The notes beneath the pieces are model-generated. The model was not told where the DNA came from. It searched no databases and saw nothing but the letters and a program-made list of their open reading frames with translations. From assembly GCA_017534885.1 (NCBI GenBank), contig JAFXVR010000030.1, forward strand, positions 1 to 51,495: a stretch of 51,495 nt of DNA. Direction: 5' to 3'. The DNA comes from Clostridia bacterium. GTDB taxonomy: Bacteria > Bacillota > Clostridia > Christensenellales > Aristaeellaceae. Shown here one piece after another: positions 41,224-50,602 of the stretch. Each line of letters starts with the position of its first letter. The stretch's first letter is position 1. Both the position numbers and the translations under genes were made by a program.

Positions 41224-41272
41224 TCAAACTCCTAACTCCTCCCTCCTCTCTCCTAACTCTCTCCCCCTCCCC

Positions 41273-41301
41273 TTGACGAACCTCCCCCCGCCCCGTATAA
41301 T
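41273..41301 (+). promoter_or_regulatory. promoter of the GH127 gene
   Basis: TTGACG (41273-41278) and TATAAT (41296-41301) at 17 bp, 29 bp before the start codon. Confidence 0.8.
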
Positions 41302-41330
41302 AGGTACAAACAGCAGCAGGAGGGACGGAC

Positions 41331-43361
41331 ATGCAGGGACGGGGCATGGAGCCGCTGGACATCCGCAGGGCGCGGGTGACGGACGGGTTTTGGATGCGGG
41401 CCATGGAGCTGGTGCGCACGCAGGTGATTCCTTACCAGTGGGCGGCGCTGAACGACCGGGTCGAGGGCGCGGAAAAGAGCTGGTGGATGCACAACATGCG
41501 GGCGGCGGCCCGGGCGATTCAGCGGCGGAAGGCGGGCCAGTGGCAGCCCCGGACGGGGGAAGCGGCCTTCGTGAGCCAGCCCGCGGGCGCGCCGGATCCG
41601 GATCGGTTCTACGGCTGGGTGTTCCAGGACAGCGACGGGTACAAGTGGCTGGAGGCCGTCAGCTATTCGCTGATGACCCACCCCGATCCCGCGCTGCAGG
41701 CCACGGCCCAGGAGGCGGTGGACGCCATCCGCGCCGCCCAGGAGGACGACGGCTATCTGGACACCTATTACACCCTCAACGGCATTGATCGGCGCTTCAC
41801 CAACCTGAAGGATCACCACGAGCTGTACTGCTTCGGGCACCTGACCGAGGCCGCGGTGGCCTGGCGTCAGGCGACGGGCCGGGACGACCTGCTGGAGACG
41901 GCGGTGCGCTTTGCGGACTGCATCGCGGCGCACATCGGCCCCGGGGAGGGGCAGAAGCGGGGCTATCCCGGGCATGAGATCGCCGAGATGGCGCTGGTGC
42001 GGCTCTGGCAGGAAACCGGCGAGGAGCGCTTCCTGCGGCAGGCCGCCTATTATGTGAACGAGCGCGGCCGGGAGCCGAATTATTTCGCTGAGGAGATCCG
42101 CCGCAGCCGGGAGGCGGGCGTCGAGCAGTCCGACTGGGGCGCGGCGGGCCGCTATGCCTACTATCAGGCGCATAAGCCCGTGCGGGATCAGGATGAGGTG
42201 CTGGGCCACGCGGTGCGGGCGATGTACCTGTACAGCGGCGCGGCGGACGTGGCGCGGCTCACCGGGGACGAGGCGCTCCGGGCCGCCTGTGACCGCGTCT
42301 GGCACTCCACGGTCAGCGAGAAGATGTACATCACCGGCGGCGTGGGCGCGACCCACGTGGGCGAGGCCTTCTCTCTGCCCTTCGACCTGCCCAATGACGC
42401 GGCCTATTCCGAGACCTGCGCGGCCATCGGCCTGGTGTTCTTCGCCCGGCGCATGCTTCAGCTGAAGCCCGACAGCCGGTACGCCGATGTGATGGAGCTC
42501 GCCCTGTACAACACCGTCCTCGCCGGCATGGCGCTGGACGGCCAGAGCTTCTTCTACGTCAACCCCCTGGAAGTCAATCCGGCGGCCTGCCATGCCGACG
42601 AGCGCCTGCAGCACGTCAAGCCCGTGCGGCAGAAGTGGTTCGGCTGCGCCTGCTGCCCGCCCAACATCGCCCGGACGGTGGCCTCCCTCTCCGCCTACGC
42701 CTGGAGCCAGACGCCGGATGTCCTCTATACCCATCTCTATGTGGCGGGCGAGGTGGACGCGGCGCTGAACGGACAGCCCCTGCGGCTGAAATTCGACGCG
42801 GGCCTGCCCTGGCAGGGCGAGGTCACCGTGACTGTGACCGGCGGTGAGGCTGAGGGCGTGCTGGCCTTCCGCAAGCCCGGCTGGGCGCGGGAGGCGGAAA
42901 TCACCATCCCGGCGGGCTTCCAGCTGGAGGAGAAAGACGGCTACTGGCACGTCAGCGGCCCATGGAAGCCCGGCGACACGGTGCGCATTGCCCTGCCCCT
43001 GCCCGTCCGCGCCGTCGCCGCCCACCCCGCCGTGCGCGAGGACGCGGGCCTGGCGGCCTTTATGCGCGGCCCGGTGGTCTACTGCGCCGAGGAAAAAGAC
43101 AACGGCCCCGCCCTGCACCTGCTGCGGGTGAAGCCCGCAGAAGCCGCCGCCGCGGCGGAAACCGAGGAGACGGAGATCGGCGGCCTGCCCGTGACCGCCC
43201 TCGTCCTCCCCGCCGCCCGGGAAAGCGCCGGGGAAAACGCCTCCCTGTACCGGGACTGGCAGCCCCCCGTCACCGTCCCCGTCCGCCTGAAGCTCATCCC
43301 CTACTTCGCCTGGGCCAACCGCGGCGAGGGCGAGATGCGCGTCTGGCTGAGGACGGAGTAA
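41331..43361 (+). CDS. GH127-family beta-L-arabinofuranosidase
   Basis: A 676-aa cytoplasmic enzyme (no signal peptide). The alpha-toroid begins DIRRARVTDGFWMRAMELVR; conserved FYGWVFQDSDGYKWLEA and LDTYYTLN follow. The zinc/cysteine active site is visible as SETCAAIG (Glu about 362, Cys about 364) and WFGCACCPPNIAR (Cys about 440-443), matching the Glu/Cys triad of HypBA1-type enzymes. It should remove beta-L-arabinofuranose from plant oligosaccharides, complementing the pectin cluster. AGGAGGG precedes the ATG. Confidence 0.92.
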   Translation: MQGRGMEPLDIRRARVTDGFWMRAMELVRTQVIPYQWAALNDRVEGAEKSWWMHNMRAAARAIQRRKAGQWQPRTGEAAFVSQPAGAPDPDRFYGWVFQDSDGYKWLEAVSYSLMTHPDPALQATAQEAVDAIRAAQEDDGYLDTYYTLNGIDRRFTNLKDHHELYCFGHLTEAAVAWRQATGRDDLLETAVRFADCIAAHIGPGEGQKRGYPGHEIAEMALVRLWQETGEERFLRQAAYYVNERGREPNYFAEEIRRSREAGVEQSDWGAAGRYAYYQAHKPVRDQDEVLGHAVRAMYLYSGAADVARLTGDEALRAACDRVWHSTVSEKMYITGGVGATHVGEAFSLPFDLPNDAAYSETCAAIGLVFFARRMLQLKPDSRYADVMELALYNTVLAGMALDGQSFFYVNPLEVNPAACHADERLQHVKPVRQKWFGCACCPPNIARTVASLSAYAWSQTPDVLYTHLYVAGEVDAALNGQPLRLKFDAGLPWQGEVTVTVTGGEAEGVLAFRKPGWAREAEITIPAGFQLEEKDGYWHVSGPWKPGDTVRIALPLPVRAVAAHPAVREDAGLAAFMRGPVVYCAEEKDNGPALHLLRVKPAEAAAAAETEETEIGGLPVTALVLPAARESAGENASLYRDWQPPVTVPVRLKLIPYFAWANRGEGEMRVWLRTE

Positions 43362-43618
43362 GGACAGAATCCTCCCTTAACCCCAGCAAAACAACCAACC
43401 AGTTAACCCCAACGAAAACAGCCTGCCAGCGAAGGGGGCGAAGGGGGTCCAGGGGGGCGATCGCAAAGCCCCCCTGGATTCCGAACGCCCGGAAATCCTG
43501 CCCTTTGGCTGGATTTCAGTGAGGAATTGGGTGATAACCCCCGCAGGCGCGAAATCTCTTTGCGAACGAGGCACACTCAACAGAGATCAAAATAAAAAGA
43601 AGGACAGAGGTAAATCTT
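43362..43618. repeat. GC-rich hairpin element upstream of recA
   Basis: This gap holds GGGGTCCAGGGGGGC...GCCCCCCTGGATTCC (43445-43480), a member of the GC hairpin family. It also holds GGGTGATAACCCCCGCAGGCGCGAAATC (43525-43552), whose reverse complement recurs at about 20363-20390. No SOS box of the GAAC-N4-GTTC type was seen. Confidence 0.6.
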
Positions 43619-44770
43619 ATGGCAAGCAAGAAAGCGGCAGCCGACAAGGCGGCGGAAGTCAAAACCAATCCCCAGGACGAAAAGCTGAAGGCCCTCGAGC
43701 ACGCGCTGGCTGACCTGGACAAGCAGTTCGGCAAGGGCGCGGTGATGAAGATGGGCGACAGCGCCATCAACCGCAACATCGAGGTCATCCCCACCGGCTG
43801 CCTGACCCTGGACGCGGCCTTGGGCGTGGGCGGCCTGCCCCGGGGGCGCATTGTGGAGATCTTCGGGCCCGAGTCCTCCGGCAAGACCACGGTGGCCCTG
43901 CACGCCGTCGCCTCGGCCCAGAAGATGGGCGGCATCTGCGCCTTCATCGACGCGGAGCACGCCCTCGACCCGGTCTACGCCTCCAAGCTGGGCGTCAACA
44001 TCAACGAGCTCTACGTCAGCCAGCCGGACAACGGCGAGCAGGCCCTCGAGATCTGCGAGGCCCTGGTGCGCTCCGGCGCGCTGGACGTCATCGTCATCGA
44101 CTCCGTGGCCGCCCTGGTGCCCAAGGCCGAGATCGAGGGCGAGATGGGCGACTCCTTCGTGGGCCTTCAGGCGCGGCTGATGAGCCAGGCCCTGCGCAAG
44201 CTGACCGGTACCATCAGCAAGACCGGCTGCGTGGCCATCTTCATCAACCAGCTCCGCGAGAAGGTGGGCGTGATGTACGGCAATCCCGAAACCACCCCCG
44301 GCGGCCGGGCGCTGAAGTTCTACTGCTCGGTGCGCCTGGACGTACGCCGCGGCGAGCAGCTCAAGTCCGGCAGCACCGTGGTGGGCAACCACACCAAGGT
44401 GAAGGTGGTCAAGAACAAGGTCTCCCCGCCCTTCCGGGTGGCGGAGTTCGACATCGTGTACGGCGAGGGCATCAGCCGCGAGGGCACCCTGCTGGACATG
44501 GCCGTGGAGAAGGACATCATCCACAAGAGCGGCGCCTGGTTCTCCTACAAGGATCAGCGTATCGGCCAGGGCCGGGACAACACCCGCCTCTACCTGAAGG
44601 ATCACCCCGAGGTCACCGATGAGATCGACGCCATCCTGCGCAAGGAGCTCTTCGCCGGCGGTCTCGCCGCCCCCGTGGAAGCCCCCACCGAGCAGGAAGC
44701 CGCCGACATCGCCGCCGAAGCCGCGGTGGAATCTGAAGAGGATTTGCTCTCGCTGCTGGAAGAGGAGTAA
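43619..44770 (+). CDS. recA: recombinase RecA
   Basis: A 383-aa strand-exchange ATPase. Walker [10 protein letters not shown] (about 83-91), Walker [12 protein letters not shown]1 [21 protein letters not shown]2 [20 protein letters not shown]. The C-terminal tail is acidic ([14 protein letters not shown] type). AGGACAGAGG precedes the ATG. Confidence 0.98.
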   Translation: MASKKAAADKAAEVKTNPQDEKLKALEHALADLDKQFGKGAVMKMGDSAINRNIEVIPTGCLTLDAALGVGGLPRGRIVEIFGPESSGKTTVALHAVASAQKMGGICAFIDAEHALDPVYASKLGVNINELYVSQPDNGEQALEICEALVRSGALDVIVIDSVAALVPKAEIEGEMGDSFVGLQARLMSQALRKLTGTISKTGCVAIFINQLREKVGVMYGNPETTPGGRALKFYCSVRLDVRRGEQLKSGSTVVGNHTKVKVVKNKVSPPFRVAEFDIVYGEGISREGTLLDMAVEKDIIHKSGAWFSYKDQRIGQGRDNTRLYLKDHPEVTDEIDAILRKELFAGGLAAPVEAPTEQEAADIAAEAAVESEEDLLSLLEEE

Positions 44771-44773
44771 GCC

Positions 44774-45244
44774 ATGGGCGCTTTGGACACCGAGGCCAGG
44801 AAATACCTCTCCAGGAAGGAGATTTTTGCCGACGCCTTCAACTACCTGCTCTTTGACGGGGAGGAGGTCATCCGCCCGGAGGAGCTGCCGGAGATGGATA
44901 CGGCGGGCATTGCGGTGCCCTACGGCAACCGGGCCCGCCTCCCCGTGCAGATGTACCGGGACGCCATGAAGCTGTGGAGCGCCATGACGGACGACCGGGC
45001 GATTTACGTCATCCTCGGCAGCGAGTACCAGGGGAAGGTGCATTACGGCATGCCGGTGAAGGACGCGCTGTATGACATGATCGGGTACTCCAAGCAGATC
45101 GAGGAGTCCCGCAGGTCCTACCGGGCCGGCAAGGATACGCCGGAGGACGCAGGAAAGGCCGGGCTGGCGCTGGACAAGGGCGTGCTGAAGATCCGGCTGA
45201 CGGACGAGGAGTTCCTCTCCGGCCTGCGCAGGGGGATAAATTGA
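44774..45244 (+). CDS. Rpn/PDDEXK-family nuclease, N-terminal part (split)
   Basis: A 156-aa frame with the start typical of Clostridial Rpn-like (PD-(D/E)xK transposase-family) proteins: EIFADAFNYLLFDGEEVIRP, EMDTAGIAVPYGN, AIYVILGSEYQGKVHYGMPV. It stops at LRRGIN inside a G5 run (about 45230), where family members usually continue as GDKLIPIITLVIYL. That continuation is the next frame. One extra G restores a full protein. It starts 4 bp after recA. Confidence 0.75.
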   Translation: MGALDTEARKYLSRKEIFADAFNYLLFDGEEVIRPEELPEMDTAGIAVPYGNRARLPVQMYRDAMKLWSAMTDDRAIYVILGSEYQGKVHYGMPVKDALYDMIGYSKQIEESRRSYRAGKDTPEDAGKAGLALDKGVLKIRLTDEEFLSGLRRGIN

Positions 45245-45750
45245 TCCCCATCATCACCCTGGTGATCTACCTGGGCGACACCCCCTGGGACGGCCCCCGC
45301 AGCCTGTTCGAGATGCTGGATGTGGCGGACAGCCGCCTGTACCAGTTCCTGAACGACTATAAGCTGAACCTGATTTCCCCGGCGGACATGAGCGACGAGG
45401 CCTTTGTGAAGTTCCACACCGACCTGGGCTTTGCGCTGAAGGTCATCAAGCACCAGCGGGAGGACGTGGACAGGGTGATCGCGGAGACCGATCACCGGAA
45501 GATCGACCGGGACACCGCCTTTTTCCTGAACACCGCCACCCGGCTGGAGCTGAAGTACGAAGAGAAGAAGGGAGATGTGGATATGTGCCTTGCGATGGAA
45601 AAGAAAGCGCTGAGAGACAAAGTCACCGGGGCGATTGAAACCATGAAGGACTTTGGCCTGACCGAAGAGGACATCATTCGCAGAATCACCGAAAAGTATC
45701 AGGTCACCGAGGAGTACGTTCTCGAACTGCTCTCCCCCAAAGTGGCCTGA
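45241..45750 (+). CDS. Rpn/PDDEXK-family nuclease, C-terminal part (split)
   Basis: A 169-aa frame beginning at a TTG that overlaps the previous stop (TTGA), with AGGGGG just upstream, so coupled translation is conceivable. IPIITLVIYLGDTPWDGPRS is the core of Rpn-like nucleases; the C-terminal helices (KVTGAIETMKDFGLTEEDII) are usual for the family. It is more likely one gene broken by a 1-nt loss than two real genes. Confidence 0.7.
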   Translation: MIPIITLVIYLGDTPWDGPRSLFEMLDVADSRLYQFLNDYKLNLISPADMSDEAFVKFHTDLGFALKVIKHQREDVDRVIAETDHRKIDRDTAFFLNTATRLELKYEEKKGDVDMCLAMEKKALRDKVTGAIETMKDFGLTEEDIIRRITEKYQVTEEYVLELLSPKVA

Positions 45751-45770
45751 TTTCACCGGAGGAATCCCCC

Positions 45771-46517
45771 ATGCCCTACAAAGTGATCATCGCCGACGAC
45801 GAGCCGGGCATGCGGCTCATTGAGCGGAAAATGGTATCCCGGGTGGAGGGCTTTGAGCTGGTTGGCGAGGCGGCCGACGGCGAGGAGCTCCTGCGCCTGG
45901 TGGAGGAAAAGAAGCCCCAGGTGGTCTTCCTGGATGTGGAAATGCCGAAGATGACCGGCGTGGAGTGCGCCCGGGTCATTCAGGACACCAACCCGGGCAT
46001 CCTGCTGATTTTCGCCACCGCCCACGACCAGTACATGGGCGACGCCTTTTCGGTGTACGCTTTTGACTACCTGGTGAAGCCCTACAAGGTGGAGCGGGTC
46101 ATCCAGACCTTAGAGCGGGCGCGGGATCTGCTCTCCGGGCGGCGGGAGGCGGCCCTTCCGGCTCCCCGGCGGGAGAAGCGGGCCAGCGGCGGGCGGCTGA
46201 TGCTCCGGCACCGGGACGGCCTGGCCTTTGTGGCCATGGACGACATCCTGCTGGTGCAGCGGGAGGAGCGCTCCACGGTGCTCTACACCCAGGGCGGCGG
46301 GCGCTATGTCACCTCCGACGGCCTGCAGGAGACCGAGGAGCGCCTGGATCCCGCCGTGTTCTTCCGCTGCCACCGCTCCTATATCATCAACCTCAACCAC
46401 ATCCGGGACATCACGCCCTACGGCCGCTGGACCTACATCGTCAAGCTGGACGGCACCGACCAGGACGCGCTGATCACCCACGAGAAATACGAGGAGCTGC
46501 AGCAGCTCTTCGGCTGA
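45771..46517 (+). CDS. LytTR-family response regulator
   Basis: A 248-aa protein: receiver domain (1-120) with ADDEPGM acidic pocket, phospho-acceptor D55 in VFLDVEMPKMTG and conserved K in YLVKPYK; then a LytTR DNA-binding domain (about 142-245; VERSSTV-like strand, FFRCHRSYIINLNHI). No histidine kinase is adjacent, so it is an orphan regulator. GGAGG precedes the ATG. The BspA-type gene follows 16 bp later and is a plausible target or co-transcribed gene. Confidence 0.93.
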   Translation: MPYKVIIADDEPGMRLIERKMVSRVEGFELVGEAADGEELLRLVEEKKPQVVFLDVEMPKMTGVECARVIQDTNPGILLIFATAHDQYMGDAFSVYAFDYLVKPYKVERVIQTLERARDLLSGRREAALPAPRREKRASGGRLMLRHRDGLAFVAMDDILLVQREERSTVLYTQGGGRYVTSDGLQETEERLDPAVFFRCHRSYIINLNHIRDITPYGRWTYIVKLDGTDQDALITHEKYEELQQLFG

Positions 46518-46533
46518 ACCGGGAGGGATGGCC

Positions 46534-47775
46534 ATGCGGAGAATCCTTTTGCGGGCGCTGGCGCTCGCGGCCCTGCTGCTGGCACTCTTTGGCCTGTGCG
46601 CCGCTGATGACGCGGAGGTGCTGGAGTCCGGCTCCTGGCAGTACACCCTGAACGAAAACGGGGAGGCGGTCACGGCCCGCTACCTGGGCGATGAAACGGA
46701 GGTGACCGTGCCCGCCAGCCTGGACGGGCATCCGGTGGCCGTCATCGGGCAGGGCACCTTCGGCTCGGTTTCCTTCCCCCAGGTGGATAAAACCATCCGG
46801 AAAATCACCCTGTCCGAGGGCATCCGGGAGATCGACGACGATTCCTTCTTTTCCTGCCAGGCGCTGGAGGAGGTCGTCCTGCCGGAAAGCCTCACCTGCA
46901 TCGGCAAGGCGCCCTTCCAGTGGTGCGAAAGGCTCGGGCGGGTCAACCTGCCCGGCTCCCTGACCTTTATCGACGACCTGGCCTTTTACGGCACTGCGCT
47001 CCGGGAAATCAGCCTGCCCGCCTCGCTGCAGGGGATGGGCAGCAATCCCTTCGCCCACTGCGGCGCCCTGACGGACATCCGCGTGGCCCCGGATCACCCG
47101 GTCTATGAGACGGTGGACGGCGTGCTCTTTGAAAAGGAGAGCCGCCGGCTGGTCTGCTATCCCGGCGGCCTGGACGCGGCGCGCTACGAGATCCCCGATG
47201 GCACGCCGGCGCTGGGCGGGGACTGCTTCTACGGCGCGCGCTTCAGCACCCTGGTGATCCCGGACAGCCTCACCGTGATCGAGGGCAATCCCTTCCAGCA
47301 GTGCGCCAGCCTGGCGGCCTTCGACATCCCCAGGTCCCATCCCGGCCTGGCGTCCCGCTCCGGCGTGCTGTTCACCAAAGACCTTTCCACCCTGATCGCC
47401 TATCCCTGCGCCCGCCCCAACCGGAGCTATACCGTGCCCAAGCAGACGCGGACCATCGGACGAAACGCATTCAGCTCGGTGAAGACGCTGGAAAAGGTCA
47501 CCATCACCGGCGGGGTGGAAATCATCAGTGACGGCGCGTTCAACGCCTGCCGTTCGGTGCGGGAGGTGCGCATGGCGGAAGGCGTGCGGGAGATCCAGTC
47601 CTCCGCCTTCGTGTTCTGCCCCAGCCTGAGCCGGATGAACCTCCCGGCCAGCCTGGAGAAGATCGCCGACCAGGCCATCGGCCAGACGGCGGCGGGTTTT
47701 ACGGCTGAGGTGGTGAAGGGATCCTACGCGGAGGAATGGTGCCGGGGGCATGGGATTCGCTGCGCGGCTGAATAA
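46534..47775 (+). CDS. secreted BspA-type leucine-rich-repeat protein
   Basis: A 413-aa protein. Start at 46534 chosen because GGGAGG lies 7 bp upstream; an ATG two codons earlier overlaps that site. Signal peptide MRRILLRALALAALLLALFG. LRR_5 repeats (VVLPESLTCIGKAPFQWCER; ITGGVEIISDGAFNACRS) interrupted by DGVLFEKESRRLVCYPGG and SGVLFTKDLSTLIAYPCA, segments common in BspA proteins. The end lacks an anchor. Lies in line with the LytTR regulator. Confidence 0.88.
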   Translation: MRRILLRALALAALLLALFGLCAADDAEVLESGSWQYTLNENGEAVTARYLGDETEVTVPASLDGHPVAVIGQGTFGSVSFPQVDKTIRKITLSEGIREIDDDSFFSCQALEEVVLPESLTCIGKAPFQWCERLGRVNLPGSLTFIDDLAFYGTALREISLPASLQGMGSNPFAHCGALTDIRVAPDHPVYETVDGVLFEKESRRLVCYPGGLDAARYEIPDGTPALGGDCFYGARFSTLVIPDSLTVIEGNPFQQCASLAAFDIPRSHPGLASRSGVLFTKDLSTLIAYPCARPNRSYTVPKQTRTIGRNAFSSVKTLEKVTITGGVEIISDGAFNACRSVREVRMAEGVREIQSSAFVFCPSLSRMNLPASLEKIADQAIGQTAAGFTAEVVKGSYAEEWCRGHGIRCAAE

Positions 47776-47794
47776 CGGGGGTATAATGAATACT

Positions 47795-47914
47795 GATTCG
47801 GATGTCAAAAGACCGCTTTCATGAACCAAGCCACGACTGGTTGTGGAAGACAGCGGAAATCACCACAACCAGTCGTGGCTCCAAGGTTGAAAGCGCCCTT
47901 TTGTCACCCTTACC
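47795..47914 (+). mobile_element. 120-bp MITE, copy 7 (type 2)
   Basis: Direct repeats AATACT flank it (47789-47794 and 47915-47920). Type-2 ends (GTCACCCTTACC). A few bases differ from copies 3 and 8 (AGACCGC, CTCCAAGG). Confidence 0.93.
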
Positions 47915-47998
47915 AATACTGAAGACTGAAAAATGAATAGTGAATAATTGGCGCAAAAGACCCTTGCAGATGCTTATCCCGAAAGGGAGGATGCTCCG

Positions 47999-49525
47999 TT
48001 GCGTTTTCTGAAACGACTGAAGCTCAACAATCCGCTGAACGAAAAGTGGCGGGAGGCCCTGCGCAGCGTGCTGCCGGTGGCGGGGCTGGTGCTTTTGCTC
48101 TGCTTTCTGCTGGTGCCCGTGCAGCTGAACGCGCTCTCGGCCTTCCTGCTGGGCGCGGCCATGCTGATGGTGGGCATGAGCCTGTTCAACCTGGGCACCG
48201 ACATGGCCATGACGCCCATCGGCGAGGCGGTGGGTTCGGCCCTCACCCGGAGCCGCAATGTGAAGCTGATCGTGGGCATCGGCTTTCTGGTGGGCGTGAT
48301 GGTGACCGTGGCCGAGCCCGACCTGACCGTGCTGGCGGGGCAGGTGTCGGCCATCCCCAGCCTGCTGATGATCGCCTGCGTGGCCCTGGGCGTGGGCGCT
48401 TTCCTGGCCCTGGCCCTCTGGCGCATTCTGAAAGGCCTGCCCCTGCGCCGCCTGCTGCTCATCACCTATGGCGCCACCCTCCTGCTGGCCCTGCTGGTGC
48501 CCCGCTCCTTCCTGGCCGTGGCCTTCGACGCGGGCGGCGTCACCACCGGCCCCATGACCGTGCCCTTCATCCTCGGCTTAGGCGTGGGCGTGGCGGCCAT
48601 CCGCTCGGACAACGGCGCGGAGAACGACTCCTTCGGCCTGGTGGCCCTGTGCTCCATCGGCCCGATCCTCGCGGTGATGCTCCTCAGCGTGATCTTCCGC
48701 GCCGAGGACAGCGAGGCCTCCGCCGTCACCCTGACCCAGGCGGCCACCTCCACCGAGCTCTTCCGGGACTTCGCCTCCGCCCTGCCCCACTACCTGCGGG
48801 AGGTGGGCGTCGCCCTCGCCCCGGTGCTGGTCTTCTTTGTGGTCTTCCAGCTGACCGTCCTGCACCTGCCCGCGGCCCGGCTGCGGCGCATCGCGGTGGG
48901 GCTGGTCTACACCTTTGTGGGGCTGGTGCTCTTCCTGACCGGGGTGAACGTGGGCTTCATGCCCGTGGGCTACCTGCTGGGGGAAGTCCTCGGCGGCATG
49001 GACATCCGCTGGGCGCTGATCCCCCTGGGCATGATCATCGGCTGGTTTGTGGTCACCGCCGAGCCCGCCGTGCAGGTGCTGTGCAAGCAGGTCTATGAGA
49101 TGACCGCCGGCACCATCCCCTCAGCGGCCCTGGCCCGCACTCTCTCCGGAGCGGTGGCGGTGTCCGTGGGCCTGGCCATGCTGCGGGTGCTGACGGGTCT
49201 GAGCGTGCTCTGGCTGTTGATCCCCGGCTACCTGCTGGCCCTGGGCCTGACCTTTGCCGCCCCGCCGGTCTTCACCGCCATCGCCTTTGACTCCGGCGGC
49301 GTGGCCTCAGGCCCGATGACCGCCGCCTTCCTCCTGCCCCTGGCCCTGGGCGCCTGCGGGGCAGTGGGCGGCGATCCCGCCACCGACGCCTTCGGGGTGG
49401 TGGCCATGGTGGCCATGACCCCCCTCATCGCCATCCAGCTCCTGGGCGTCAGCTACCGCCTGCGCATCCGCAAGGCCGAGAAAGCCGCCGCTCTCGCCGC
49501 CGAGATGGAGATTATCGAGGTGTAA
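47999..49525 (+). CDS. DUF1538-family membrane protein (putative transporter)
   Basis: A 508-aa protein with about twelve helices in two related halves; each half contains the motif AFDAGGVTTGPMTVPF / AFDSGGVASGPMTAAF. The TTG at 47999 is preferred since AAAGGGAGG lies 8 bp upstream; a longer version would start at a TTG lacking a site. DUF1538 proteins are thought to be transporters and commonly neighbour PII-like genes, as here. The substrate is unknown. Confidence 0.88.
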   Translation: MRFLKRLKLNNPLNEKWREALRSVLPVAGLVLLLCFLLVPVQLNALSAFLLGAAMLMVGMSLFNLGTDMAMTPIGEAVGSALTRSRNVKLIVGIGFLVGVMVTVAEPDLTVLAGQVSAIPSLLMIACVALGVGAFLALALWRILKGLPLRRLLLITYGATLLLALLVPRSFLAVAFDAGGVTTGPMTVPFILGLGVGVAAIRSDNGAENDSFGLVALCSIGPILAVMLLSVIFRAEDSEASAVTLTQAATSTELFRDFASALPHYLREVGVALAPVLVFFVVFQLTVLHLPAARLRRIAVGLVYTFVGLVLFLTGVNVGFMPVGYLLGEVLGGMDIRWALIPLGMIIGWFVVTAEPAVQVLCKQVYEMTAGTIPSAALARTLSGAVAVSVGLAMLRVLTGLSVLWLLIPGYLLALGLTFAAPPVFTAIAFDSGGVASGPMTAAFLLPLALGACGAVGGDPATDAFGVVAMVAMTPLIAIQLLGVSYRLRIRKAEKAAALAAEMEIIEV

Positions 49526-49560
49526 CGTAGTTTTTCCTGTGTGAATCATTGTTCCAGCCG

Positions 49561-49628
49561 GGATGCGAAGGGGTGCAGGGGGCGACCGCAAAGCCCCCTG
49601 CTCGCGCCAGCAGGCGCGAAATCCCCTC
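49561..49628. repeat. GC-rich hairpin element
   Basis: GGGGTGCAGGGGGC and GCCCCCTGC around GACCGCAAA, then CGCGCCAGCAGGCGCG. The simplest, un-nested copy of the family. Confidence 0.75.
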
Positions 49629-49647
49629 CGCGCACAATGAGGTCATT

Positions 49648-50346
49648 ATGAGCGCAATCAATATGGTGATATTCGTCGTTCGCCGCGACAAGGACGAAGG
49701 CTACCGGCAGCTTCTCCGCGACAGCGGGGGCACCGCCGTCCTCTCCTTCCCCTGCCAGGGCACCGCGGGCGAGAACATCCTCAGCCTGCTGGGTCTTCAG
49801 CAGACGGACAAGACGCTGCTGTTCAGCCTCATGCCGGGCGCGAAAGCCCGGAAGGCGCTGCGGCACGCCATCGACAACCTTGGTCTGAACCTGCCGGGGG
49901 AGGGCATTGCCCTGCGGACGCCGGTGGACGCCTTTGGCGGGCGCACCAGTCTGCGGGTCTTTCTGGGCGACTACACACCGGAGGAGGTTCAGCCCATGGA
50001 CGTGAAGGAACTGCACTACACGCTGATCATTGCCGTGTGCGCCGGCGGGCATACCGCCGAAGTGATGGACGCGGCCCGGGAGGGCGGAGCCGGCGGCGGC
50101 ACGGTGATCCACGCCAAGGGCACCGCCGGGGTCTCGGCGAAATTCCTCGGCGTCTCCTTGGGCGCGGAAAAGGAGCTGGTCCTCATCGTGACCGCCCGCA
50201 ATATGCGCGACCAGGTCATGAAAGCCATCATGTCCAAAGCCGGCGTCTCTACCCCCGCCCAGACCGTCCTCTTCACCCTCCCGGTGGAAGAAGTGGCTGG
50301 ATTGAAGGCGGTCATGGAGGCCGCAGGGGAGGGGGAGGAGGAGTGA
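49648..50346 (+). CDS. double PII-like regulator linked to the DUF1538 transporter
   Basis: A 232-aa protein. The C-terminal half is a clear PII domain: LHYTLIIAVCAGGHTAEVMD, then GGGTVIHAKGTAG and KELVLIVTARNMRDQVMKAI. The N-terminal half (NMVIFVVRRDKDEGYRQLLR ... DKTLLFSLMPGAKARKALRH) looks like a second, degenerate PII-like fold. GAGG precedes the ATG at 49648. It probably gates or senses the ligand of the preceding transporter. Confidence 0.8.
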   Translation: MSAINMVIFVVRRDKDEGYRQLLRDSGGTAVLSFPCQGTAGENILSLLGLQQTDKTLLFSLMPGAKARKALRHAIDNLGLNLPGEGIALRTPVDAFGGRTSLRVFLGDYTPEEVQPMDVKELHYTLIIAVCAGGHTAEVMDAAREGGAGGGTVIHAKGTAGVSAKFLGVSLGAEKELVLIVTARNMRDQVMKAIMSKAGVSTPAQTVLFTLPVEEVAGLKAVMEAAGEGEEE

Positions 50347-50391
50347 CGGTTCCTGGGGGGAATTGTTTGATATGGTGTGTGCCAGAATACT

Positions 50392-50511
50392 GATTCGGAT
50401 GTCAAAAGGCCGCTTTCATGAACTGAGCCACGACTGGTTGTGGAAGACAGCGGAAATCACCACAACCAGTCGTGGCTCTAAGGTTGAAAGCGCCCTTTTG
50501 TCACCCTTACC
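50392..50511 (+). mobile_element. 120-bp MITE, copy 8 (type 2)
   Basis: Direct repeats AATACT flank it (50386-50391 and 50512-50517). By eye identical to copy 3. Confidence 0.93.
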
Positions 50512-50602
50512 AATACTAAATGCTGGGCCTGTCTGTCTGTCTTGTGAATGAAGTTTCCCGTCGATCGGGAGGCAAAGCCGTAGGGGGAAGGGGGACTGTG
50601 CG

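Noticed and set aside
40825..41235. 136-aa plus-strand hydrophobic frame
   Set aside because: Overlaps the methyltransferase promoter and the phage-like remnant on the other strand; no ribosome binding site.
43362..43618. LexA-type SOS box ahead of recA
   Set aside because: No GAAC-N4-GTTC-like site found; only GC hairpins are present.
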